Assembly (NCBI GenBank): GCA_030704615.1
Contig: CM060734.1
Coordinates: forward strand, 5,086,001 to 5,146,000
Source of the DNA: Takakia lepidozioides
Taxonomy: Eukaryota; Streptophyta; Takakiopsida; Takakiales; Takakiaceae
DNA length: 60,000 nt
Direction of reading: 5' to 3'
The notes beneath the pieces were generated by a model. The model saw only the letters and a list, made by a program, of their open reading frames with translations. It made no database searches and was not told where the DNA came from. The stretch's first letter is position 1. The number at the start of each line of letters is the position of its first letter. Positions 22,985 through 35,085 of the stretch are shown one piece after another. A program made the position numbers and the translations under genes.

Positions 22985-24300
22985 TAGCCTGTGCCGTTGG
23001 CCCAAGTGCAATCTCCTATGTATCCAAGTGCGTTTGCTATGTCCAAGTGCAATCTCCTATGTATCCAAGTACGTCTCCCACGTCCAGGCCCAAGTGGGAC
23101 CTCTAGGGTAGCCTCTGCCGTTGGCCCAAGTGTCCAATGTCATCTAAGTCCAAGTGCATCAATATATGAAGCAAGCCATATCTAATCATTTTTTTTCCCA
23201 CAGAGCCTACGACCAGATCATTTGAACCGGAGACCTTTCCCTTGATATCTCTCCTGTTGAGGCTCCAACCATTGTCCAAGAATGCCCACTTTGCATTTTT
23301 TCGTGAATTTCCAGCGACCCAAAGTACTTGAAATTCCACATCTCCCACACCGCAGGTCCAAAGATCGTGAGACCAACCCCGTGCACCCCTCCTCGTCGAG
23401 GGCTTTCCAACGGGACCAAGCACCAGCGCTGGGGCCTCGTGGTTTGGGACATCTCAACGCTACAAAACAAAACGAAACAAAACAAACAAACAACCGTCTC
23501 GCTTCATATATTGACCCTATGCCGTTGGCCAAGTGTCCAATGTCATCAAAGTCCAAATGCAATCCCCTATGTATCCAAGTGTGTCTCCTATGTGGAGGCC
23601 CAAATGCGACCTCTAGGATAGCCTCTGCGGTTGGCCCAAGTGTCAAGTGTCATCTAAGCCCAAGTGTAAGATCTTCTATGTATCCCAGTGCGTCTCCTAT
23701 GTCGAGGCCCATCTAAGCCCAAGTGCAATCTTCTATGTATCCAAGGGCATCTCCCATGTGCATCTCCTATGTTGAGGCCCATCTAAGCCAAGTGTGCAAT
23801 CTCCTATGTATACAAGTACGACTCCCATGTTAAGGCCCAATTTTTGCCTTTTCATGAATTTACTAGGGTAGCCTGTGCCGTTGGCCCAAGTGCAATCTCC
23901 TATGTATCCAAGTACGTCTCCCATGTCCAGGCCCACGTGCGACCTCTGGGTAGCCTCTGCCGTTAGCCCATGTGTGAAAAATTGAAATATAAGACCAAGT
24001 GCAATTTCCTATGTATCCTTGTGCGTCTCCTATGTCGAGGCCCATCTAAGCCCAAGTGCAATCTTCTATGTATCCAAGTGCATCTCCCATGTAGAGGCCC
24101 AAGTGTCCACTGTCATGTAAGCCCAAGTGCGATATATTCCTATGTATCCAAGTGCGTCTCCTATGTATCCAACGGCATCTCCCATGTGCGTCTGCTATGT
24201 CGAGGCCTATCTAAGCCCAATGTGCAATCTTCTATGTATCCAAGTACGTCTCCCATGTCAAGGCCCCATTTTTATTTTTTTTCGTGAATTTATTGAGTAG
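22985..24300. repeat. Complex minisatellite (CCTATGTATCCAAGTGCGTC family)
   Basis: Variants of CCCAAGTGCAATCTCCTATG, TATCCAAGTGCGTCTCC and ATGTCGAGGCCCATCTAAGC recur many times in direct orientation, with uneven spacing of about 50-90 bp. They are interspersed with GGGTAGCCTGTGCCGTTGG blocks at about 22982, 23105, 23610, 23872 and 23948. One module of the 310-bp repeat (23189-23516) interrupts it. Repeats are degenerate and unevenly spaced. Confidence 0.85.
23189..23516 (-). repeat. 310-bp repeat module, copy 1 (SINE-like)
   Basis: Read on the minus strand, the module starts near a GTTTTGTTTTG-rich stretch, runs through a conserved ~200 bp body, then has ATGGTTGGAGCC (like a Pol III A box). 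About 35 nt further on is CCGGTTCAAATGATC (like a B box, interrupted in this copy), and the module ends in an A8 tract (23189-23196 on plus). It is flanked by a perfect 14-bp inverted repeat, TCAATATATGAAGC (23159-23172) and GCTTCATATATTGA (23503-23516). It shares more than 90 percent of positions by eye with copies 2 and 3. Confidence 0.7.
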
Positions 24301-24390
24301 TAATATCCAATCATTATTGATATATCTCCCGTCTCTAGGGTAGCCTGTGCCATTGGCCCAAGTGTCCAATGTCATCTAAGTCCAAATGCA

Positions 24391-24694
24391 TTTTTTTTCC
24401 ACATAGCCTACGACCAGATTTGAACCGGAGACCTTTCCCTTGATATCTCTCCTGTCGAGGCTCCAACCATTGTCCCAGGAATGCCCACTTTGCAATTTTT
24501 CGTGAATTTCCAGCGACCCAAAGTACTTGAAATTCCACATCTCCCACACCGCAGGTCCAAAACTCGTGAGACCAAGCCCGTGCACCCCTCCTCATCGAGG
24601 GCTTTCCAACGGTACCAAGCACCAGCGCCGGGGCCCGTGGTTTGGGACGTCTCAAATCTACAAAACAAAACAAACGTCTCGATTCATATATTGA
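24391..24694 (-). repeat. 310-bp repeat module, copy 2 (SINE-like)
   Basis: This is the same module as copy 1. The B-box-like GGTTCAAATC is intact (plus 24417-24426), followed by GTGG and an A8 tract (plus 24391-24398). Copies 2 and 3, together with the ~70 bp before them, form a ~378-bp direct tandem duplication. Confidence 0.7.
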
Positions 24695-24768
24695 TTGATA
24701 TATCTCCCGTCTCTAGGGTAGCCTGTGCCATTGGCCCAAGTGTCTAATGTCATCTAAGTCCAAATGCA

Positions 24769-25085
24769 TTTTTTTTTCCACATAGCCTACGACCAGATTT
24801 GAACCGGAGACCTTTCCCTTGATATCTCTCCTGTCGAGGCTCCAACCATTGTCCTAGGAATGCCCACTTTGCAAATTTTCGTGAATTTCCAGCGACCCAA
24901 ATTACTTGAAATTCCACATCTCCCTCACCGCATGTCCAAAAACCGTGAGACCAAGCCCGAGCACCCCTCCTCATCGAGGGCTTTCCAACGGGACCAAGCA
25001 CCAGCGCTGGGGCCTCGCGGTTTGGGACATCTCAACTCTACAAAACAAAACAAAACAAAACAAACGTCTCGATTCATATATTGAT
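24769..25085 (-). repeat. 310-bp repeat module, copy 3 (SINE-like)
   Basis: The third copy has an intact B-box-like GGTTCAAATC, the A-box-like ATGGTTGGAGCC, an A9 tract (plus 24769-24777) and an AAAAC-repeat at the other end that is longer than in copy 2. Confidence 0.7.
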
Positions 25086-27116
25086 TTACTCAATGAAAAT
25101 GTCATCAAATGGCATCCTGCTCGTCATCCATCCATTGCTAAATGAATGTTGTTGCATCCTTCACCATCATCCATTCACCATCATCCATTTTTGTCATCTG
25201 GCCGACACTCCGACAAGTATCATTGTCTGAAAATAATTCGACACTCCGACAAGTATCATTGTCTGAAAATAATTCGACACCCGTCTTCACCCTACAGTGG
25301 AATGATGAGTACTTCTCCATTCTTCTTGTAGAGTCAACTTCCATATTTATTTGTCTTTTGAGGCATTCAATCCAAATCTGAGGTTGGTTTCAATGGAGTT
25401 TGGCATAAAAAGGCACTTGAAACAAAAAGATTTCGCTTGTGAAATCTGTCATATGTGCATAGCCTGAAGTTGTTAGGGTCCTCTGCTTAAAACCAATTTA
25501 GCTTCGCTTGTGAAACCTTTCCCGGATGGGTATTGAAGTGGTGTTGTAGCTTGCATGAGAATGACTCACGCCGTTCCCTGCGAAGGTTTTTTTGCCATAG
25601 CCTGCATGAGAGAGAGAAGACTAGTCATGTCAAGACTAGAAAAGAAAGAATCTGATCAGATCAGATTAGTTCTTTAACAAAAAGACATCATCAGCCTTGT
25701 TAAAAGGCTCTATCATTAAATTCCAACACAACCAAGTAATGTAGAGATCACTTAGCATAGAAAATCAGACCTGGAATGACAGTTCAGACCTGATTTTTTA
25801 GCAAATGGTAGAGGAGAGTAGTCCTTACCATTATAGCAAAATCCAGACTCAAAGTGGGTGGGAGGGTGGGTATTTCTCACCTCACTTGGGAGTAAGTCTC
25901 GAGCTTAAAGAAGAGAACCATGGGCATCCTAAAGCCTTAGGCTCAGCCTATGCAGAAGTAGAACTAGTGCAGCAACTGGAGAAGGATCAAGAAGATGTTT
26001 CTTGAATCTTCGTAAGCATATACTAGATCTACCAAGAAGAAAACCACCACAAATCAGCCAATGAGGGGTGATTTTGGGAGGGAGGTCTTCTACACACTCT
26101 AATACCTTCAAAGAGCAGCCACCAACGAAGGATCCTAGGAAACAAAACAAAAAGGCAAAAGCTTAGACTTCATGTTGTCTCTTCCGCAACCCTGTAGAAG
26201 GAATAAGCCTAAAAGTATGGGCTGGAACCTCACCTGGTCCCATCACAAACACCCACACAACCAACAGGTTAGTGACTGTTGTGGAATACCAAGCTTTTTA
26301 AGCCCAACCCACTTGTTATCGATCTCCACTCTTAAGACAGTTCATCTACAGGTTTAGAAGAGAATGTAATAGCTGCCATTTAATGAGAGAAAGCAAGCTA
26401 GCATTGAGTTTCCCACACACATAAACAGTCCTAACCTTCACACTCTGCTCTTGAAAAGATGAAAGAAATTGCTATGGCAATGCATTTCACCACAAACTGA
26501 ACTGGAAAATAGAGGGGAACCTTGAAGTGTGCCATGATGTCACAAGAACAGCCTCCTTACTGTAGCACAGTCACCTCTGGAACTAGAGGAAGATGGCTGA
26601 GACTGAAGCAAACCTTCCGTTATATAGTAGAGGGGAGGAGTGGCATATCCCTCTTGTTTGATATGTAGGTGTCACTTAGGAAGGGCCAAGTGGGTAGGCA
26701 CATCTAATTGCAAGAGTGGGGCAGCCACTTTGCAATTATGATGAGATTAGCATCACGTAGTGGAGGAGCTGCCAATTCAATGGAAAGCCATAAAGAGGGT
26801 CTATGGTGTTTAAGGCTGACCTTTAAAATGCCACTTGTTTGGAAGTACCTCATTGCACAAATGGGGTAGTTAGGGCAATGAGGACATTACAAATGGTCAC
26901 CTGAATGCAAGGGTTTCATTCAGGTGGTCAACATATTTGCAATCCTTATTTTCAAAGAGGTTAAGCAGGTACATGATTCTTTTCTTAAAGGAAAGCAAAC
27001 AAGGACAGCTCACCAAGGATATACTTTGTGAATGTCCTTGAACACATCAAAGTGTAAAACAGAAAAGAGCTCTTCAAGGTTTGAAGAGCTCTCAACTGAA
27101 ACCCTAAACCAGCAAG

Positions 27117-27150
<34 letters not shown>

Positions 27151-28430
27151 TTATCACGTCCTCCGGAGGCCCAAAGGACACAAGTAGAACAACAAAGAAC
27201 CATAGATGCCCCATGGGAATAGGAGAGAGAGAGAGTTGTGAGGCAAGAGTGAAGATCAAAGGTCGCCTTCTGTCCGCCATAGGCCGCTCCACCCGCCTTT
27301 CCTTTCGAAGCACCGGGTGCCGCCTTTGTAAGGATCTGAATGTGTCAGTGAAGCACTGCTGAGTATCAAACAGGCTCTTAGGCACCACATTCTCTCCCAA
27401 AGAATTTCTTTCTTACCATTCTTGTGAGGAAAGAGGGAAACAACCAAATCAAATTTTATACATAATCGCAACTCAAGCCAAGGACTGCCAGGCAAGCGTG
27501 CAGTTAAACACATTAGTGCAGACATACTAGGGGAGAGTGGTTGAGCAAACAGCTTCCCAAAACAAAGGTGGGTGGAGAATAGGCAGAAGCCTGCTGAGGT
27601 CAAAAGATTGTGACGCTCATAGGCATTGGAAGGCCACACAACGATCTCTCTCTAATTGCTTGCCTTCTTTTGCTCTCCTCATGTGCTGTGCTTAGTTAGA
27701 GCCGTACGCTTTATGAATCTCTATTCCTTTCCTTTCCTTTCCGTGAGCTCTTCCAGCTTTGCATGGACATTGTACTTCTACTTTCATCATGCTTTGGGTT
27801 TTTGTCCCATGGGTGCATGTGCTGTGTGCCCCCTTGGATGTTAGAAATTTGTTTTACTTCCTATAGTTATTTTATGTTGAGCTCACTTAAGTTTCCACTG
27901 AGGTGTACGCAGCATATGTGCAGCTGAAGGATGCTGGCAAGGGTTGCAGAATGGTGGACTGGAAGTTTGAGTTGAATCCACTGGCTGGGTATACCCAGGA
28001 TAAGCTGGTGCCACTCTTACCCCTGGGGGAGGCCAGATTCAGCTGACTGGGTCGACACATGACCACATTCCACTTTGGAGTATCTCTCATCTTTAAAAGA
28101 CATTTTTAGAGTTATATTGCTTCTGTGCTGGCTTGCAACGAGAGCAGTCAATCAGCATTCACTGCGAATCCTTGCTAAAGTACATTCCTGTTCCATTCAT
28201 CCCTTGAGGAGTGTTCATATCCCTCATACTTTTTACTTGTTTGCTAACTTGACGAGACAAACCCCAAAGACCACCATTCGTTGTCGATGATGTAGGACCT
28301 TTCTGCTTTGTCTACACCAGAGATGTCTTAGGTTTTCAGTTCAGGGATGTATTCAGGCCTTTGGTCCTGTTTGGGACACTACTAAAAGCTATGATACACA
28401 ACTGCTTAGCATAACTATTCAATCCATCAA
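25086..28430. other. Intergenic, no gene recognised
   Basis: No conserved protein frame was found on either strand. A tandem pair of ~33-bp repeats (CACTCCGACAAGTATCATTG) is at about 25205-25275, and TTCGCTTGTGAAA recurs at about 25431 and 25504. A GA microsatellite lies at 27121-27142. The part next to 28431 probably includes the 3' UTR of the acyltransferase gene. Confidence 0.6.
27121..27142. repeat. (GA)n microsatellite
   Basis: This is a GA dinucleotide run with one imperfect extension downstream. Confidence 0.9.
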
Positions 28431-31400
28431 CTACCAGAAACCCTGAGACTCCAAGGAGTCCAAGTCCTGGTTTGGAGGTTTGAGCAAATTTGGGCGTGCC
28501 GCCATGATGACTGCCAGATACTCAGGATTTCGCTGCAAGAATTTACTGAATTCGTCCCAACTGATGCTCCCATCGTGGTCTAAATCCAGAGTGTCAAAAA
28601 GCTTCACCACCTGCAGGCCATTTTATGTAGCACAAAAAATAACGTTACTACTGCTGTAAATCAAAGAACCACCTAAAGTGTCTGTCCCGTATTCTGATAC
28701 AAACAATTTCCTGGGTCTTGGATTTGTGTATTACAAATGTGTTGGCCTGCCCCTGTTATAGGGAGAGAACAGGGAACTGAATATCAACCAAGATATAGGA
28801 AATGCCAAGGCTAACATTCCAAACTCACCCAAAAACATTTGCAATTGTTGCTGGGTTAGAGAAAGAAAGTAGAGAAAGCAAAAGAGAGTTGAGTCCAGAA
28901 AATTTAGAGAGCCTACTCATCAACGCACAGCCCATCGGATGGCTGGAAAAATACCTTCAAAGAGAAAGAAAGGAGAAATTTTTATAACTTAAAAGATTTA
29001 CAACCTCTTGCAAAGAGAGCTGTATTATGGATGTGCACCACAGCATAGAATCACAGGTGGGGGTTTTTGATTAATAGCACTCACTGCAGAGAGGGAAGGA
29101 ATGCACTTCATTACAAAAGAAATGAAATGAAATGAAATGGTGCATTATAACGTCCGTGGAAAGCTCATAGAGCTTATGGGACAAAATGGAAGAAAACATG
29201 AGAGGAAACGGCAAGAGAAGATGGCAAAACAGACATGAATGGGCTGCCTACCGTAGAATCTGGAAGATCAGGAAAGATGCCATGCAAGCTGCGCTCCACC
29301 TCTAGTCGGGAGAGATGACCATCGCCATTCACATCACATGCATTGAACACAGCTTCAATCGTCTGGGCAAACGAGTTGTGCTTTGACACAAATGCCAGCC
29401 CTGCTAAAAACTGACTACCATAAACCTTGGTTAGTTTGTTGAAGGCGGCATGCGCTGTTAGTACCAATTCAAGCTATCAGGTTATGGCTCTAGAAATTCG
29501 AATGACAAAGTGGGAAATCTACTGGACAGTATTTCCTTTTCAGGAATTTTGTAACTCATAGGTCATTCTAACTTGGAAAACCTTTGCCTTGGGAAGTACC
29601 AGTTATCACTCTTCTAAGATTCACGAGCTCTAACCATAGACAACCACACACAAGAGTTTTCAAGTCACTACTTGGCCAGCAACCAGCTATCAGCAGTTCA
29701 CCACCAACAATGACCTTTCATGACGCTTCTCTTGAATTTACTTTGTCTCACTCCTGTTGTAGTTCCATGTGCCTCAAGGAGCACCTGATCTGGGTTACAA
29801 TCCTCCAAAACAAGTATTCCTACAAGCACACACATGTATAAGGATGCTTCATAGTTAGATCATCCAGGCCACCAGTTGGCCTTCAGCAACACTTTTCACC
29901 TCGCAAGGGTGCGTGATGTTTGTTGACCTTAATATGCTTGCTCAATGGACCAATCAAAGCCACGTCAACACTCGACAGAGAGATAAGTTGTTGGCCTACT
30001 GCAGGAAAGAATAAGCAATCACGGACAAAAATTTGGACCTGGATCCCTAAGTATCCAGTCCAAGTTGAGAGTCAATTGGCAGTGGAGTAAAGGCCTGAAA
30101 ATACCTCTCGAAAGTTGATGTAGCCCTTCTCATTTTTGTCAAAGAGGTGGAAAACTTCCTTTGTGTATCGTGTAGAGGGTAGGTCAAGGGCCTTGAGAAA
30201 TTCCTCTCTTGTTACCACACCCCTGCAACCAACAACGACGTAAACACACAATCTCTCAGTTTTCTAGAGGTTTTGTAGTTGTTAGTTGGTTTGGAATTCC
30301 TGCTTAATAAGCTCTTTGGGCTCCCTAGTGGATGTTGCACAGTTCCCATCTTTTTATCTTCTATCCCTCTGACACTCTCACATCTCCTATTAAATTCCAG
30401 TCATGACTCTTGGATGGTTGATCAACCACAAAATCTGAGAAAGAAGACTTGGGACAAGAAGCCTAAACAAACTCATGGTTCAAAAAGAGCTAGTCTTCAA
30501 ATCCTTGCTTATACAGACTGGATCAAAGATTTAAACCTCACAAAATGGTCATGTGAAAAGAGAGGCAGGAGGGTGGGGAAGAGTTTTTAGAATTTAGACA
30601 CCTGTGAGTGAGGTCCATGGTGCTGAATTTGGCCAGATACTCTTGGGCCATCGCAAAGTCCAGGTGAAAAAGCCTCTCCATGCGCGCGAATTCAACCAAG
30701 GAGAGCCCTGCCGGCTGCTGCAATTTCCTCGCTGCAACTGCCAATCTTACATCTGTGAAGTTGTGCTCGGTGCATACAACACTCAAGGCGTCAGCCATGA
30801 TGTGTCGAACCCTCTCTGCAAACTCATGGGGATTTCTGTATTCCCTCAGTGTTGGAACAACCACCGGCAGATATTCCACCTGTCCAAACCCATTCACATG
30901 TTAGTTTGTCAACTGACGCCAGGTCTTTCTAGGAAAACGGATCCTTTGGAGGACACAAGTCCTAGTTTTCTCGTTTCAAAGAGGAGAGGTTAAAGGCACA
31001 AACATGTAGGGCTCCAATTCACATAGTTGCGTTGATTCTGCTTGCAGCAGCAAGCAGAGGACCTACCTCCATGAAGTTGACGAACTGAGTCATAAGATGG
31101 AAGACGATGCCCAAAGGACTTCCTTGGTCGGCCCATGCGGGGTTGACGTGCATGTGGGGATAGCGGATGACCATAGGCTGCACTGGTAGACCAGGAGCAA
31201 AAGCACCTGTCTTGAACGAAATCAATGCTTGGCCATTGGTGGTAGTTCCCTCAGGAAAGAGCATGATGTGAGGCCACTTGTTGTCAATAGCTCTTCGCCG
31301 TATGTTCCCTGCAGCATCATGCCTTGACGTTGGAGATGCTCTGTCAACTGGGATTATCTGGACATCAAATGCGGTTGAGATTCGACAATCCAGTAAATGC

Positions 31401-32241
31401 ACCTCCCAAAACACATTCGCGCGCATGCACGCACACTCTTGTATATACGTACATGTATATACATTTCTCATAAATTCAAAGGTGCAGTTTCAGTAGCTTC
31501 ACAAGGTATAAGGAGCGAGAGTTGTTGGGAATCTGCAGCAAAGAAATCCTCAGTCTTAGTACTTAGTTGGTTGTCTCTAGCAAGGAATAGACGGACTAAG
31601 GGAGCTTGAATAGAGAAAGAATGCAGAAGGGAAAGAGAACTTACCTGAAGAGCCGTAAGGAACATACCCACAATGGGCATTTCCACATTCTCCCTCGCAG
31701 CCACAATCACAGGCAAGTGACGGTAAAATACAAAAATGGGGTCCAAGAAGGAGGTATGATTCGATACTATTATGGGAGCCTCGGAGCGATGTGAGGGCCT
31801 CCCCTTCACAGATATCCTGACATAGCCGAACGTCAGTAGCACACCCCTCGCACCCAGCCTAAGAACCCATAACAAACCCCTTCGCCAAGGAGAGAATGGC
31901 TGAAACAATGGATCTTTGACTCCTAAGAGGGCCATCTTGACGAAAAGATACCCGAGTGTCATTAGGGTTGTAAGGCAGAGTACGCGGATAATGAAGACAG
32001 GCACCAACAAAATGGTCTTAATCAGCTGTAATGTACTGCGTATGCGCGGCTCATGGAAGGGGTTGATTGCTTCAGGCCCTATTGATGGCCGCCGCCCAAG
32101 CGGGAAGGTCGACTTTGGGTACTGCTGATGGTCTAGTTTTCTTGAGCTGCTCCTCCCTTTTCTCGGGCCTGGCCCTTCATCTGATGGTGTCATGTAATTG
32201 ACCATCCCTTGCTCGAACTCGAGGATCCAGAAGCTCAACAA
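28431..32241 (-). CDS. LPEAT2: Lysophospholipid acyltransferase with EF-hands (LPEAT2-like)
   Basis: Six exons on the minus strand join in frame to 540 aa: 32241-31645, 31357-31067, 30879-30602, 30222-30105, 29410-29252, 28610-28431 (stop TAG). All introns are GT-AG. The product re-acylates lysophospholipids (lysophosphatidylethanolamine in the Arabidopsis LPEAT2 family) with acyl-CoA, usually at the ER. Hydrophobic segments lie around residues 70-130. The acyltransferase motif NHTSFLD (NHX4D) is in exon 1 and FPEGTTTNG is in exon 2. Exons 4-6 encode EF-hand loops DKNEKGYINFRE, DVNGDGHLSRLE and DLDHDGSISWDE, all with plausible Ca2+ ligands. Length matches the family (about 540 aa). The start at 32241 is the first Met; Met codons 12 and 16 residues further in are alternatives. 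No break was seen. Gene symbol by similarity only. Confidence 0.93.
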
Positions 32242-34179
32242 AAGCCCCTTGGAATTTTCCGCAACGAGTAGACTTCGAGCTTCGCTAGTTGCTTGATTGT
32301 GTATGAAGGTGTGCCACCAGATAACACTTTGGAGTAGAATGGCAGACGACTGTGTAGAAACAACAAAGATGGAGAATTGCGAAGTTCAAAGCTCCTCTAC
32401 TCGTTCATGATCTTGATATGGTTATGATACCCAAACATACAATCGCTCCTCAGATTGTTACAGAGATTCTTCCAGATTGGAACAAAGCTTACGGCACAAA
32501 AGCTCAAATTCGACTGTAGAAGGTGAGAAGAAGAGACAGCCGAGCCCATCTACAACAGGTCAGACATCCTCAGGTCTCTGGAGAAGCCGTCCCTTTGTCT
32601 CTCCTTCTCGCTCTCTCCAATCAAAGAGCCCACGGCCATGGCCACAGATTGTCGATCTACTCTTTCAGGAAGTCGGAGCTTTAGATCTCGCTTACAAATA
32701 ACTGTGGATAGTTAGGCAGCTGGTGGATGGTGAGACCCACAATTTGAATATTTGAACTGGTGCCACGTCCCTCCCATCTTGACCTGTTCCGGACACGTGG
32801 CAGGACGCACCGCCACCAAATCCTCCCATGGGGACGAGCCGCAATCATTCACAAAGGGCACAAGCCGCCTGACCAGTGGTTGTGGTTCAATCCACATGTT
32901 GGATGTAAACAAGTGTGGAGTGAAGAAGGCTTGGGGGCTTGAAGATGGGGCATGTGTGGGCTGACTTTCCCTGTGGACAGACAGGAGCAATTTGAAAGGG
33001 ACAAACGTTTTAATGAAATTCCACTTTCATGTTGCAGTTCATCAACCATCAATCAATTAGTGTGAAACACAAACAGTGCGGTATGCTTATAGAACCCAAA
33101 GAGTCCGAAGAATACACTGCAGCTTGTTGGGGACGCAATACAAGGCGGTGTGCCCATAACTACACCATATAGAAAGAGCACATATTGGAGCAAGACCCAG
33201 CAATACACAGCTGGAAAAGAAAAGACGCAGTCAAGAGACTGTCAGATCGTTATTCTGATCACGGTATGTAAAATAGAAGAAAAGAGGTGCAAATGGGGTG
33301 AAAGAACACTGTAGAATAGAAGAGAACAACCCAAAGCAAAGGGCCAAAAGCCATCTGTATTATCCAAAGCATTGGCAAGGTTAGCTTCTTTTAGATTGTA
33401 CACAATGACTGCAATTGTTGATTCTTTCTTATCCACCCTTACAGATTCTACAAATCTTGGGTCACTCTGGTATTAGTCCGCTGCCAAAGAGAACATGGAT
33501 CAACCATCCATTTGTGAGAAAATATTAGGATGTGCATGACAGTCTTGCTTGCAGAAAGTTTGGGTCTTTCATCCTATTGAAGAATAGCAGGTAATCTCGC
33601 GGTCTAGCAAAACCCTGGCAAAATGAACCACGGTACAGCACTCACATTAGCAGTTATGCTTCCAAAGTACTGACCTCAAAGCAGTCCTCTCTACTCTGTA
33701 CTTATCCATATCAGTACATGCCATGGTGACATGCTTATGAAGAAATCCATGAGCTCCCTGTGATCTTTCACTTAGCATACTGTCCTAAATTTATGATGGA
33801 CTCCAAAAGCTTTAATTTCATTTCAAGGAGGCACAATTCTGGATCACTTCTATGAAGACTATCATGTGGGTTCTTTGTGGGGAATAGCTCTTCCATAGGT
33901 GTGATGTTACAGGAGGGCACTATGCACATAAGGGACGTCCAGACTCTTCCCCACATCCCATAATCAAAACCCTGAATAGTTTGCAATGAACATACCGCTA
34001 ATTTGCAACAAGCTCATACCAAAATGTTAGGCTTGACATGGAATCCAAAGAACCCCCTTCCTTCTGGGTCTACACAACATACCTTGTACACAACATCTCA
34101 CAGTTGATTGTAGTAGGGATGTTGACACCTAAGGAGCTCACATTTACCCAATCCAGAGGACAGTAACACAGTAAACTTG
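32242..34179. other. Intergenic: acyltransferase 5' side and gamma-SNAP 3' side
   Basis: Two minus-strand genes flank this stretch. 32242 to about 32700 should hold the 5' UTR/promoter of the acyltransferase, and the part next to 34180 the 3' UTR of gamma-SNAP. No conserved frame or repeat is evident. Confidence 0.5.
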
Positions 34180-35085
34180 TCAACTAAGGTCGTCCTCATC
34201 AAAATTATCGTCGCTTATTGCACCCTTCACGTCACCTTTCACGTACCCAACGGGTAGTTCCTTGGCCAGCCTTATAATCATGTGGTCAAGGTAAGGGATA
34301 ACACTGCTAGTGCTAACCACGTGCTTGATCTCATCGGGCCGATCTTCCTCATAAGCGGATAACAGCTCCTGTCCACAGCGGTATTGGTCGCTCTTGAAAA
34401 ACACATCTATCTGGGAGCAATCGTTCTGACACTGCTGGGCCTCTCTAATATTCCCCGCATAGAGATACACAATGATAGCACTCACATAGGCTTTGCACTG
34501 ACTCTGAACAGCTTTGCATGTGTCAGCAGCCTGGCCCCACCTCAGCAACACACTCGCTGCTTCTTGATACCTCTGGAGCTTGATGTACATGTTGGCAGCA
34601 GGACGGTAGATATCAAAGGCCATTTGCTCCCGCCCATCATCTTCCAGCATGCTACAGGCGCTCATATACATTTTCACAGCCTCGTCCGGTTTCGCCTCCT
34701 CCAGTGCCTTAGCTCCTCTCGTAAGAGCGTCGGCTCCCGGTTGGGCCTTCCCGCACTCAACATACAGCTCACTGGCTCGTTTGAAGAAATCCGCCACCTC
34801 TTCCCAGCTACCAATCTCCTTTGCCATCGCCCCAGCAGCCTCCAGGTGTTTCCCTGCCGTCCATTGTGACGACAGTCTTTCTTGTCCGATGGCGGCTCTC
34901 TCAAACCAACACTTTGCCGCTTCTGGCATTTTCCCCAACTTGAAGCTCAGCGCTGCTTGTTCATAGAGAGGCGTGGCAGCTGCCCAATCGGGAAACCATC
35001 TTGTGAAGCTCAACTTGGTCAGCTTATCCGCTTTCTTCACTAGTTTTTCCGCATCTTTCACTTTCTCCTTATTCATGGCCGCCAT
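34180..35085 (-). CDS. Gamma-soluble NSF attachment protein (gamma-SNAP)
   Basis: A single uninterrupted exon encodes 301 aa. SNAP proteins bridge SNARE complexes and the ATPase NSF so that SNAREs are disassembled after membrane fusion; the protein acts in the cytosol on membranes. The sequence is a TPR-like array of helical pairs: KADKLTKLSFTRWFPDW near the N-terminus, YEQAALSFKLGKMPEAAKCW, then repeated A-x-x-Y/F helices. The acidic C-terminus (DDNFDEDDLS) fits the NSF-contacting end of the family. The first Met (MAAMNKEK) sits at the usual distance from the first helix, and the total length is right for gamma-SNAP. There is no sign of introns in the coding region. The neighbour on the plus strand, TAPT1-like, starts 688 bp away in divergent orientation. 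Confidence 0.95.
   Translation of the reverse strand: MAAMNKEKVKDAEKLVKKADKLTKLSFTRWFPDWAAATPLYEQAALSFKLGKMPEAAKCWFERAAIGQERLSSQWTAGKHLEAAGAMAKEIGSWEEVADFFKRASELYVECGKAQPGADALTRGAKALEEAKPDEAVKMYMSACSMLEDDGREQMAFDIYRPAANMYIKLQRYQEAASVLLRWGQAADTCKAVQSQCKAYVSAIIVYLYAGNIREAQQCQNDCSQIDVFFKSDQYRCGQELLSAYEEDRPDEIKHVVSTSSVIPYLDHMIIRLAKELPVGYVKGDVKGAISDDNFDEDDLS

Noticed and set aside
22985-24300. Minisatellite as a possible CRISPR-like array
   Set aside because: Repeats are degenerate, spacing is irregular, there are no unique equal-length spacers, and the context is a plant nuclear genome.
24400-24480. A/B-box sequence as a functional tRNA gene
   Set aside because: No acceptor stem pairing or anticodon arm could be drawn. 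The sequence recurs as part of a 310-bp repeat.
30604-31496. Plus-strand frames over the acyltransferase exons
   Set aside because: They are antisense to conserved exons with correct splice sites.
34384-34966. Plus-strand 161- and 105-codon frames over gamma-SNAP
   Set aside because: They are antisense shadows of a clearly conserved protein.
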